Part shown: piece after piece, positions 32,953 through 41,434 of the stretch | Layout: each line of letters begins with the position of its first letter | Position numbering within the stretch: the first letter of the stretch is position 1 | Source of the DNA: Alphaproteobacteria bacterium | Lineage (GTDB): Bacteria; Pseudomonadota; Alphaproteobacteria; JABAAW01; JAHZMA01 | Reading direction: 5' to 3' | DNA length: 64,000 nucleotides | NCBI GenBank assembly: GCA_022599575.1 | Contig: JAHZMA010000126.1 | Location: 1 to 64,000, forward strand | Program-made: the position numbers and the translations under genes | The notes under the pieces: model-generated | Database searches by the model: none | What the model was told of the DNA's origin: nothing | What the model saw: the letters and a program-made list of their open reading frames with translations, nothing else

Positions 32953-34728
32953 ATGACAAAACAAGGTGAATTGCTCACTGGGGCAGAAATTGTGTTACGC
33001 GCTTTGGAAGAACAAGGCGTTGATGTGATTTTTGGCTATCCGGGCGGTGCGGTATTACCACTTTATGATGCTATGTATCAATCCGAAACGCTGAATCATG
33101 TGTTGGTGCGGCACGAACAAGGCGCGGCGCATGCGGCCGAAGGTTATGCGCGCTCTACGGGCAAGGTAGGTGTGTTATTAGTAACATCGGGTCCAGGGGT
33201 TACCAATACCGTAACGGGCTTAACCGATGCGTTGCTTGATTCTGTGCCGATTGTGTGTTTTTCGGGGCAGGTGCCAAGCCATCTTATCGGCACTGATGCG
33301 TTTCAAGAATGCGATACCACAGGCATTACCCGTGCCTGCACCAAGCATAATTATCTGGTGCGCGATGTGAATGATTTAGCGCGTGTGATTCACGAGGCAT
33401 TTTATATTGCGCGTAGTGGTCGCCCTGGTCCAGTGCTGATTGATTTGCCGAAAGATGTGCAATTTGCCAAAGGCACATATACAAGTGGTGAAAATGTGAA
33501 GCATCGCAATTATCGCCCGATTGTTAAAGCCGAGCAAAATGTGATTGATGATGTTGCCGATTTACTATGCACTGCCGAAAAGCCGATTATTTATGGTGGT
33601 GGCGGGGTGATTAATTCTGGCATGGCGGCTTGTGAAAAATTGCAAAAACTGATTGATTTAACAGGTTTTCCGTTTACCCTCACACTGATGGGGTTAGGGG
33701 CAGTGCCAACAGGCAAGCCAGAATTTTTGGGCATGTTAGGCATGCATGGCACTTACGAAGCGAATCTGGCAATGCATCAATGCGATGTTATGCTGAATGT
33801 CGGCGCACGGTTTGATGATAGAATTACGGGTAGACCAGATAAATTCTCGCCACATTCTAAAAAGATTCAAATTGATATTGACCCATCATCAATCAATAAG
33901 GTGATTAGGGTTGAACATGCGGTGATTGGTGATTGCAATATTGTGTTAGAACAATTGCTTGATGCCGTTGAACAGCGTAAAAATCGCTTGCCCAATAAAG
34001 AAACCCTCAAACCATGGTGGCAACAAATTGGCGAATGGCGCGCGCGCAAATGTCTGGATTTTGACCAAGATACGGATAAGAAAGCAACGCTTAAACCGCA
34101 ATATGCCATTTCGCGACTCTATGAATTAACCAAAGATACCGATACCTATATCACCACCGAAGTGGGGCAGCATCAAATGTGGGCGGCGCAATATTACCCG
34201 ATTAATAAGCCGTTTCATTGGATGACGTCAGGGGGGCTAGGCACAATGGGTTACGGGCTACCCGCGGCAATCGGTGTGCAGATGGCAAATCCCGATGCGT
34301 TGGTGATTGATATTGCGGGTGAAGCCTCAATTTTAATGAATATGCAAGAGATAAATACCGCAGTGCAATATGAATTGCCCGTGAAGATATTTATTCTCAA
34401 CAATCAATATATGGGCATGGTAAGGCAATGGCAGGAATTGTTGCATGGCGGGCGTTACGCGCATTCTTATTGCGAATCACTGCCTGATTTCGTCAAATTA
34501 GCTGAAGCCTATCATGCGGTGGGTTTGCGCGCCAATAATGTGGGCGAGCTTGATGATGTGATTGAAGAAATGAAAAGCATCAAAAAACCAATGCTGATTG
34601 ATGTGCGCGTGGAAAAACAAGAAAATTGCTATCCGATGATTCCATCGGGCGCGGCGCATAATGAAATGTTGTTGAATGATAAATCGGTGCCAAAACCGAT
34701 TAGCAAGCAAGGCAGGGTGCTGGTATGA
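32953..34728 (+). CDS. ilvB: Acetolactate synthase large subunit
   Basis: ThDP-dependent first common enzyme of branched-chain amino acid synthesis. Three-domain architecture with the N-terminal PYR part (GYPGGAVLPLYDAM, HEQGAAHAAEGYAR), the FAD-associated middle and the PP part (IDIAGEASILMNMQEI, ILNNQYMGMVRQWQELLHGGRY). GEAS instead of GDAS is usual in this class. ATG 32953 is preferred (AAAAGGA 8 bases upstream); the track's 32944 ATG abuts that site. Its stop overlaps ilvH by 4 bp. Confidence 0.96.
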   Translation: MTKQGELLTGAEIVLRALEEQGVDVIFGYPGGAVLPLYDAMYQSETLNHVLVRHEQGAAHAAEGYARSTGKVGVLLVTSGPGVTNTVTGLTDALLDSVPIVCFSGQVPSHLIGTDAFQECDTTGITRACTKHNYLVRDVNDLARVIHEAFYIARSGRPGPVLIDLPKDVQFAKGTYTSGENVKHRNYRPIVKAEQNVIDDVADLLCTAEKPIIYGGGGVINSGMAACEKLQKLIDLTGFPFTLTLMGLGAVPTGKPEFLGMLGMHGTYEANLAMHQCDVMLNVGARFDDRITGRPDKFSPHSKKIQIDIDPSSINKVIRVEHAVIGDCNIVLEQLLDAVEQRKNRLPNKETLKPWWQQIGEWRARKCLDFDQDTDKKATLKPQYAISRLYELTKDTDTYITTEVGQHQMWAAQYYPINKPFHWMTSGGLGTMGYGLPAAIGVQMANPDALVIDIAGEASILMNMQEINTAVQYELPVKIFILNNQYMGMVRQWQELLHGGRYAHSYCESLPDFVKLAEAYHAVGLRANNVGELDDVIEEMKSIKKPMLIDVRVEKQENCYPMIPSGAAHNEMLLNDKSVPKPISKQGRVLV

Positions 34729-35267
34729 CGCATGTTGATGATGTGGTAAGACGCGCCTGTTTTTCGGTGGTTGTTGATAATGAACCGGGGGTGCTTGCGC
34801 GGGTTATCGGTTTGTTTGCAGGGCGCGGCTATAATATTGAAAGTCTAACAGTCTGCACGATTGACCATGAACAAAGCCTATCGCGCATCACCATTATTAG
34901 CTATGGCGTGAAGATGGTGATTGACCAAATTAAAGCGCAATTAGAAAAATTAGTGCCAGTGCATTCTGTTACCAATATAACGGAAGCTGGCACATCGGTT
35001 GAAAAAGAAGTGGCATTGGTGCGGTTTACGGCGGGCGGTGCCGAACGGCGCGAAGGTTTGCGAATTGCTGATATTTTCAAAGCAACTGTTGCTGATACCA
35101 CACATGGCTCATTTATTTTTGCGCTGAGTGGGTCGTCTGAAAAAGTAAATGCTTTTATTGATTTAATGAGTGATATTGGCGCGGTGGAAATTGCCCGCTC
35201 TGGCGTTATATCGCTAAATCGCACGAAAGCATCGACAAAAAAATCTTTGGATAACAATCAAGAATAA
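34725..35267 (+). CDS. ilvH: Acetolactate synthase small subunit
   Basis: Regulatory subunit that activates the large subunit and gives valine feedback. An N-terminal ACT domain ([31 protein letters not shown]) and a C-terminal domain of about 80 residues. Length 180. Start overlaps ilvB by 4 bp (ATGA), so coupled; ilvC follows after 19 bp. Confidence 0.97.
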   Translation: MTHVDDVVRRACFSVVVDNEPGVLARVIGLFAGRGYNIESLTVCTIDHEQSLSRITIISYGVKMVIDQIKAQLEKLVPVHSVTNITEAGTSVEKEVALVRFTAGGAERREGLRIADIFKATVADTTHGSFIFALSGSSEKVNAFIDLMSDIGAVEIARSGVISLNRTKASTKKSLDNNQE

Positions 35268-35286
35268 TCTCAAGAAAGGGAATTTG

Positions 35287-36306
35287 ATGAAAGTTTATTA
35301 TGATAGTGATGCGGATATCAATCTGCTTAAAGATAAAAATATTGCCATTATTGGTTATGGCTCGCAAGGTCATGCCCATGCGCTCAACTTAAAAGATAGC
35401 GGCATTAAAAATGTGGCAGTGGCGTTGAAAGAAACATCTGCCAGCCGTGCCAAAGCTGAAAAAGTAGGCTTCAAGGTGATGACGCCAAAAGAAGCTGCGG
35501 CTTGGGCTGATATTTTAATGGTGCTGATACCTGATGAATTACATGCCGATATGTATTATGCCGATTTACATGAAAATATGAAATCAGGGGCGGCAATCGC
35601 CTTTTCGCATGGTTTAAGCGTTCATTTTAGCTTGATTGAGCCACGCAATGATGTTGATGTGATAATGATGGCACCCAAAGGGCCAGGCCATACAGTGCGC
35701 GGTGAATATGCGCGTGGCGGCGGTGTACCTTGCTTGGCGGCAGTCTATCAAGATTATTCGGGCAAAGCGATGGAATTGTCTCTCGCCTATTGTTCGGCGA
35801 TTGGTGGCGGACGTTCGGGCATTATTGAAACAACATTCCGCGAAGAATGCGAAACCGATTTATTTGGCGAACAAGTGGTGCTATGTGGCGGTTTGATTGA
35901 GCTGATTCGCAATGGCTATGAAACTTTGATTGAAGCGGGTTATAAACCTGAAATGGCGTATTTTGAATGTCTGCATGAAGTGAAGCTGATTGTTGATTTA
36001 ATTTATGAAGGTGGCATTTCTAACATGTTTTACTCAATATCGAATACGGCAGAATATGGTGCGTATCGCACGGGACCTAGAATTGTAAATAGCCAAACCA
36101 AAACTGAAATGAAAAAAGTGTTGGAAGAAATTCAAAATGGCAAATTCACCCGTGATTGGATGTTAGAAAACAAAGCCTATCAGGCGCATTTTAAGGCAAA
36201 ACGCAAATTAGATGCCGAACATCCGATTGAGGCGGTTGGCACTGAATTACGTGGCATGATGCCATGGATTGGTAAGAATAAATTGGTTGATAAGGCGAAA
36301 AACTAA
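35287..36306 (+). CDS. ilvC: Ketol-acid reductoisomerase
   Basis: NADPH- and magnesium-dependent isomeroreductase, second enzyme of the valine/isoleucine route. N-terminal NADP motif [17 protein letters not shown]; metal-binding DLFGEQ and the [17 protein letters not shown] helix. 339 residues, the short class I form. ATG 35287 follows AAAGGGA with a good spacing; the track begins one codon earlier at a TTG. Last gene of ilvBHC; no attenuator fits in the short gaps. Confidence 0.97.
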   Translation: MKVYYDSDADINLLKDKNIAIIGYGSQGHAHALNLKDSGIKNVAVALKETSASRAKAEKVGFKVMTPKEAAAWADILMVLIPDELHADMYYADLHENMKSGAAIAFSHGLSVHFSLIEPRNDVDVIMMAPKGPGHTVRGEYARGGGVPCLAAVYQDYSGKAMELSLAYCSAIGGGRSGIIETTFREECETDLFGEQVVLCGGLIELIRNGYETLIEAGYKPEMAYFECLHEVKLIVDLIYEGGISNMFYSISNTAEYGAYRTGPRIVNSQTKTEMKKVLEEIQNGKFTRDWMLENKAYQAHFKAKRKLDAEHPIEAVGTELRGMMPWIGKNKLVDKAKN

Positions 36307-36309
36307 TAT

Positions 36310-37089
36310 ATGACCTCACAGCTGACTGCAAACAAAATCGATAGTCTTTTATCTGGACGCGTTAAAATCGCGCAAGCCAAAGATTATAAGGCAACAATCG
36401 ATTCGGTGTTGCTGGCTGATTTTGTGCTGCGCCATTATAATGATAATGGTAATAGCAAGCGTGGGCATAGAAATAAACAACCATCTGCTATTGCTGAATT
36501 AGGTGTTGGCACAGGGGCAGTGATGCTGTGTGTGTTGCATTATTTTGCGCGTTATAATATTGGTGTTGATTATGATGGCTATGATTGCAATCAGCATTTT
36601 TTAGATTTGGCGCAAGAATCGTTACGGCTGAATGGGTATGATGCTCCCAATATTATGTTGCATCATTGCGATATTCGCGATATTAGTAACCGCAATTGTT
36701 ACGATGCGGTGGTGATGAATCCACCATTCTTAGCATTTGATGAGCAAGCGGGCATGGAACGTGCCAATATGCGTAGCCGTGCGCTTTATGAAGGCGAGGT
36801 AAAACTTGCTGATTGGCTTAACATGGCGGGCAAATTATTAAATCAGCAGGGGTGGTTGTTCATGGTGCATCAAGCCGAAAGGCTGAGTGAGATTATTGTG
36901 CATATGCAAAAATTCGGGGCGATAACAATCATGCCGATTCACAGTTATCATGAAAAGGCGGCGAAACGAATATTGCTTGCGGCACAGTTGGGCAGTAAGG
37001 CGGGGGTTCGCATCATGCCAAGTTTGGTGATGCATGATGCAGGTGGTGATTATACCGCGCAGGCACAGAAAATTTTACAAGGGGAATGA
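36310..37089 (+). CDS. TrmN6-like SAM-dependent methyltransferase
   Basis: Class I methyltransferase with a small methyltransferase-type (MTS) domain: SAM motif IAELGVGTGAVMLCV and catalytic VMNPPF. The N-terminal SGRVKIAQAKDYKATIDSVLLADFV resembles tRNA1(Val) adenine-37 N6-methyltransferases, so a tRNA N6-adenine role is likely; rRNA or protein glutamine substrates cannot be excluded. 259 residues. Three bp after ilvC and 4 bp overlap with the next gene, hence within the same transcript. Confidence 0.8.
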   Translation: MTSQLTANKIDSLLSGRVKIAQAKDYKATIDSVLLADFVLRHYNDNGNSKRGHRNKQPSAIAELGVGTGAVMLCVLHYFARYNIGVDYDGYDCNQHFLDLAQESLRLNGYDAPNIMLHHCDIRDISNRNCYDAVVMNPPFLAFDEQAGMERANMRSRALYEGEVKLADWLNMAGKLLNQQGWLFMVHQAERLSEIIVHMQKFGAITIMPIHSYHEKAAKRILLAAQLGSKAGVRIMPSLVMHDAGGDYTAQAQKILQGE

Positions 37090-37091
37090 TG

Positions 37092-37910
37092 ATGATGCGT
37101 TTATTATTATCGACCTTATGCCTATTACTGCTACCAATGGCGGCATTTGCAAAAACTGAAATTACCACAAAAGAGCAGATTACCCCATTGCTAGCATCAG
37201 ATAACAGCAATATAGCCGTGATTGATTACAGCCTATATCAACAATTTTTGCAGAAAAATCGAAAAAACAATCTGCCAAGTGGTGTTGCGGGTTTTGATTA
37301 TGCCAATATCAGCGCAAGCGATAAAGCATTGCTGAAACAGCATTTTAACAAAATGCAGGCGGTGAATATCACGCAATATAATGATGATGAGCAACTCGCC
37401 TTTTGGTTGAATATGTATAATGTAATTGTGCTAGATATGATATTGGAATTTCACCCGATTAAAGCATTTGCACTGATTGAGGTTAAATCAGAACAGCCCG
37501 TATGGAAAATGCAACGGGCAGAAATGATGGGTTTACCTTTGAGTCTGGATAATATTCAGCATGATATTTTGCGTGAAAAATTTAACGATTGGCGCATTTT
37601 GAATGGGTTGAATATTGCAGCAGTATCATCAGGTCCGTGGCAAGAAAAGCCTTTTATCGGCAAAGATATTACCGCACAGCTTGATGCCCATACCAAGCAA
37701 TTATTCACCTATGAATTAACCGCAAATATGCCTGAAAAAAATATATTGCGTTTGATAGCTGGCTTGCAATGGTATGCGACTGATTTTATTGATGCAGGAA
37801 TCACGCTTGATGATATATTGCAACAATATTTGCCTGATAATTTGAAACAGCAATTAAGCAATGTGCAAGAGATTGAATATTTTTACGATTGGCGCTTGAA
37901 TCAACCATAA
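37092..37910 (+). CDS. Exported DUF547 protein
   Basis: Signal peptide (LLLSTLCLLLLPMAAFA) and a DUF547 domain with the usual LAFWLNMYNVIVLDMILEFHPI and LPLSLDNIQHDILREKF and an NGLNIAAVSSGPW motif. The family is widespread, periplasmic, with unknown function. The start is one of four in-frame ATGs in a row (37086-37095); GGGG at 37081-37084 fits 37092 best. A paralogue follows after 38 bp. Confidence 0.85.
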   Translation: MMRLLLSTLCLLLLPMAAFAKTEITTKEQITPLLASDNSNIAVIDYSLYQQFLQKNRKNNLPSGVAGFDYANISASDKALLKQHFNKMQAVNITQYNDDEQLAFWLNMYNVIVLDMILEFHPIKAFALIEVKSEQPVWKMQRAEMMGLPLSLDNIQHDILREKFNDWRILNGLNIAAVSSGPWQEKPFIGKDITAQLDAHTKQLFTYELTANMPEKNILRLIAGLQWYATDFIDAGITLDDILQQYLPDNLKQQLSNVQEIEYFYDWRLNQP

Positions 37911-37948
37911 AATCATGCTAATTTATAGTGAGTGATAGAGGGCGTTTT

Positions 37949-38746
37949 ATGATGTTTAACATGATGATGAAATATGTGATTGTTATTTGGTGTGTCTTTG
38001 CCCCTGTAACCATACAGGCGCAAGAAGCAATGAAATTTTTTATGCGCGATGGCCCCAAAACTTCTGCGATTGATTATAGCAATTACGAAGAATTTTTAGA
38101 AAAATATATAACAACATCAGCAAAAGCAAATGGTGTCAGCTATTTTGACTATAAAAATATTAGTGCCGATGGACATCAATTGCTAAAAAATCAGCTTCGC
38201 TTGATGGAAGGTGTTTTTATCACCAATTATAGAAAACCAATTCAGCTAGGCTATTGGCTTAATCTTTATAATATCATCGTGCTTGATGAAGTGTTAACGA
38301 ATTATCCAATTGATAATATTCGTGATATTAAAAATATTTTTACTGATAAAAAGGTAACAATTCAGAATTTACCATTAAGTTTAGATGATATTGAACATAA
38401 AATTATTCGTCCTACTTTTAAGGATTATCGAATTCATGCCGCATTAAATGTCGCTAGCATCTCCTCAGGAAGATTAACGGTTAAAGCCTACGGTTATAAT
38501 ATCAACCAAGAGTTGCAAGACGCGATGGTTGCGTGGCTGGCGCGTTCTGATATATTCCGAATTGAAGGCAATAATATTCACCTTGTGCGCGCGTTTGATT
38601 GGTATACAGAAGATTTCGGCAATAGTGAAAGCGCGATGCTTTTTACTATCTCTCAGCATTTAAATCATAGTGAAAATCTACGGTTACGGAGAACCAGTAA
38701 TAGAAAAATTATTTACGATTATAATTGGGACTTAAACGATAAATAA
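37949..38746 (+). CDS. Exported DUF547 protein, second copy
   Basis: Signal peptide (YVIVIWCVFAPVTIQA) and a DUF547 domain (IQLGYWLNLYNIIVLDEVLTNYPI, LPLSLDDIEHKIIRPTF, AALNVASISSG). A diverged duplicate of the preceding gene, about 35-40 percent identical by eye. ATG 37949 with GAGGG 7 bases upstream; the track's GTG 37928 is unlikely. It ends 8 bp from the convergent flavoprotein gene. Confidence 0.83.
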   Translation: MMFNMMMKYVIVIWCVFAPVTIQAQEAMKFFMRDGPKTSAIDYSNYEEFLEKYITTSAKANGVSYFDYKNISADGHQLLKNQLRLMEGVFITNYRKPIQLGYWLNLYNIIVLDEVLTNYPIDNIRDIKNIFTDKKVTIQNLPLSLDDIEHKIIRPTFKDYRIHAALNVASISSGRLTVKAYGYNINQELQDAMVAWLARSDIFRIEGNNIHLVRAFDWYTEDFGNSESAMLFTISQHLNHSENLRLRRTSNRKIIYDYNWDLNDK

Positions 38747-38754
38747 TACAGCAT

Positions 38755-41337
38755 CTAATCTGTAGCTGATATAATCCCTAATTTTTCTAATCTTTCATTA
38801 ACTGTTAATTCTGCCTCAAAATAAAATCTTGTCTTCTTATCAATCAAATAGCTGCTAATGGTAGGCTTTTGCATCAAAATTTTAGGATTTTTGATATATT
38901 TGCTGAGTATCTCGGTATTTAACCAACCGAAACCATAGACGCTTTTACTATGTGCAGCATAGGCAAGCGAGCTATGTAGGAAAGGACGCTGATAATAAAG
39001 CGTGCTAATATCACAAAAATCTTGCTGCTTTAACACTTGCCATTTTATATGTTTTTCTTCTAAAAAACCAATATGGTCAATCTTCCCTACGCCTATTAAT
39101 TTCATATGTTGAAATAATGGATATTGCTTTACGTAACGTTGCTTTTCTAATAATGGCTTTTGCCAAAAATCTTGCTTGTCATAATCAATATGATTCTGCA
39201 TGCCTAAACCATAAAGCGTTGCTATTCCTTGCATTTCTTGCCAAATAGGGAAGCCCGCTTCTAACCGTAAGGCTTGTAAAGCATAAAAACCGATGGGCTT
39301 GATATCAGCATCATTAGCCTTCGCCCGAATGGCTTGATACAGCTTATTGATATGTTGGTTTGGGGCATAAATTTCATAACCTTTTTCGCCAGTAATTGAA
39401 AATTTTACAATTACTGTTTCAATGCCTTCAATCACAGTTTTGGCGATGCCGAAAAATGGCAGAGTTTCATCAGAAAATTGTGAGAATAATGTTTGCGCTT
39501 GCAATCCTGCAATTGCAATACCGCCATAGGTAGCGGTGATATTATTGATAGTAACATCCATCTTTGCTTGCTTTTGCAAATAAAGCAGATAAGCATGGTC
39601 AATATGATGCCTATCACCATCGCCAATCAGCCAATAAAGATTATCATCTAAACAGCCTAATGTGAGCATGGTATGAGGTTTACCTTGCTTGTTGATAATT
39701 GGCGCTACTTTCATCTCGCCCTGATTGGGCTGTTTGCCTGCACTGATGAATGAGACAAATTTTTCAGCATCTTTGCCGCTGATTTCAAATTTGGCATGAT
39801 GCCCTATATCGTAATAGCCACCAATGGTCCGCATTTGGATTTGTTCTTGATTGATAACAGCAATATTATCTTCGGGATTATGAGAAGCAGCCTGTTTATC
39901 CGTAAAAAATTGTGGGGTTGCAAATTGTTTTCCTGCCATCAAAGCGGCATTATCGCTGATAAATTCTTGTTGCAAAGGGTGGGGTGGCACTTTATGCTGG
40001 TCAGGAAATGCACAATTATTATCATCATGGCGATAGAAAGGATTTTTTTCAATATTTACCTTTATCCAATCCTGATCCTTATCACTAAAACGGACAGGCG
40101 AAAATTCAGTAATATCAACTGTTTCGGTGCGGTGGTCACCATCGGCAATCAGTGATGCCAGCCCAATTCTTACCAGAATTTCTTGCGAGAAACCTTCGGT
40201 AAAACCGCAGGCAAGCCATAGATTATCGTCTATTTCGCCTATTAATGGTTTGCCATCGGGCGATACCAGAATATCGCTCGGGATATAATGGGTGATTCTA
40301 TCTTTCAATTCGGGCATAAGCGCAAAAATACGCGCAAAATCTTCTTGTAATTCAGGAAAATCGTGCTGATTACAAGCAATTTTTTCACCTGCCACTATTT
40401 CATTTCCCTTAAAGTCAACAACCGTGGCACGCATTTTTTCGCGCGTAACATCATCAGTCACAACATCGTCACTGATGATAGTTCGATTTTCGGCAAATAA
40501 ATTCAACACCAGATATTTATCATGCACATAGAGATAAAAATCATCGCTAATGCCAAGATAGTTGGATGGTAAATTACCTTTATTAAAGAAATCTTCAGCA
40601 TTTTCTAGCAAGAAACAATAATGTTGTACAGAGCGCAAAGGCAACTGATGCTGGGTCATTGCGGCAATATGATTGGCGGCATTGCCAGCCGCATTCACCA
40701 CATGGTTGGCAATGATTTTGCCTTTTGTTGTATCAATTTGCCATGTGCCGTCTTCATTTTTGCTGATAGCACGCACAGCGCATTGTTCTTGATATTCTCC
40801 ACCAGTTACTTTAGCCGCTTCGGCCAATGTTTGTAATGTGGCAAGTGGCTTTAGGGTAAAGCTTTCCATGATTAGCTGATAAAGATAGCCTTCAGGAATG
40901 TTATTAATCAGTGGAATCGCATGTTCGTCCAGATGCTGATTATCAATGAAATGATTGTATGTGGTAATGGTTTCAAATTGTCTATGAAAATTATGCATCA
41001 TTTGTTGCAATTCTAACATATGTTCATTGCGCGCATGGGCAATAAAGCCAGTATCCGTCCATGTATCTTTTTCATGTGTATAAAAGAACGTTTTGCCAGA
41101 TACCCGTTCAATATGCTGTAAGAATAATGTTTGATAGGATTGCGTGTGCGATGCATCAAGATTTTCTATGCGGCGCGCTGGTAATTGCAATGCGCGTGGC
41201 GGTAGTGACGAAAGCCCCGCACCTAATGTGCCAGCCTCTACCAGCACGGTTTCACATTTTAACGCAGAAAGCCCAAATAATAAAGAGCAACCAATAATCC
41301 CGCCACCAATAACAACAACATCTGCTTTAGATTTCAT
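38755..41337 (-). CDS. Dimethylglycine/sarcosine dehydrogenase-like flavoprotein with GcvT-type domain
   Basis: 860 residues. N-terminal DAO-type FAD domain (VVVIGGGIIGCSLLFGLSAL, about 1-400) and a C-terminal aminomethyltransferase-like half (about 480-850, TGEKGYEIYAP, GFYALQALRLEAGFP). Family enzymes demethylate N-methylglycines and pass the methyl unit to tetrahydrofolate. Two features are unusual: the W-H-A-A-G stretch with the flavin-linking His of DMGDH is replaced by LSSLPPRALQLP, and the GcvT active-site Asp region reads NKQGKPHTMLTL. It may use another substrate or lack folate chemistry. AGGAG site before ATG 41337; about 100 bp from the exporter gene upstream. Confidence 0.8.
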   Translation of the reverse strand: MKSKADVVVIGGGIIGCSLLFGLSALKCETVLVEAGTLGAGLSSLPPRALQLPARRIENLDASHTQSYQTLFLQHIERVSGKTFFYTHEKDTWTDTGFIAHARNEHMLELQQMMHNFHRQFETITTYNHFIDNQHLDEHAIPLINNIPEGYLYQLIMESFTLKPLATLQTLAEAAKVTGGEYQEQCAVRAISKNEDGTWQIDTTKGKIIANHVVNAAGNAANHIAAMTQHQLPLRSVQHYCFLLENAEDFFNKGNLPSNYLGISDDFYLYVHDKYLVLNLFAENRTIISDDVVTDDVTREKMRATVVDFKGNEIVAGEKIACNQHDFPELQEDFARIFALMPELKDRITHYIPSDILVSPDGKPLIGEIDDNLWLACGFTEGFSQEILVRIGLASLIADGDHRTETVDITEFSPVRFSDKDQDWIKVNIEKNPFYRHDDNNCAFPDQHKVPPHPLQQEFISDNAALMAGKQFATPQFFTDKQAASHNPEDNIAVINQEQIQMRTIGGYYDIGHHAKFEISGKDAEKFVSFISAGKQPNQGEMKVAPIINKQGKPHTMLTLGCLDDNLYWLIGDGDRHHIDHAYLLYLQKQAKMDVTINNITATYGGIAIAGLQAQTLFSQFSDETLPFFGIAKTVIEGIETVIVKFSITGEKGYEIYAPNQHINKLYQAIRAKANDADIKPIGFYALQALRLEAGFPIWQEMQGIATLYGLGMQNHIDYDKQDFWQKPLLEKQRYVKQYPLFQHMKLIGVGKIDHIGFLEEKHIKWQVLKQQDFCDISTLYYQRPFLHSSLAYAAHSKSVYGFGWLNTEILSKYIKNPKILMQKPTISSYLIDKKTRFYFEAELTVNERLEKLGIISATD

Positions 41338-41434
41338 CAGATAAAACTCCTTTACATAAATTTATTATCATCAATAGCATTATTATCATATCATTTCAAT
41401 ATGCTGATTATTTTTGCACATTAAATATGATAGA

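Noticed and set aside
34300-34345. GEAS instead of GDAS at the ThDP/Mg site of IlvB
   Set aside because: I recall GEAS as the common form in alphaproteobacterial acetolactate synthases, so it is a lineage trait and not a loss of function.
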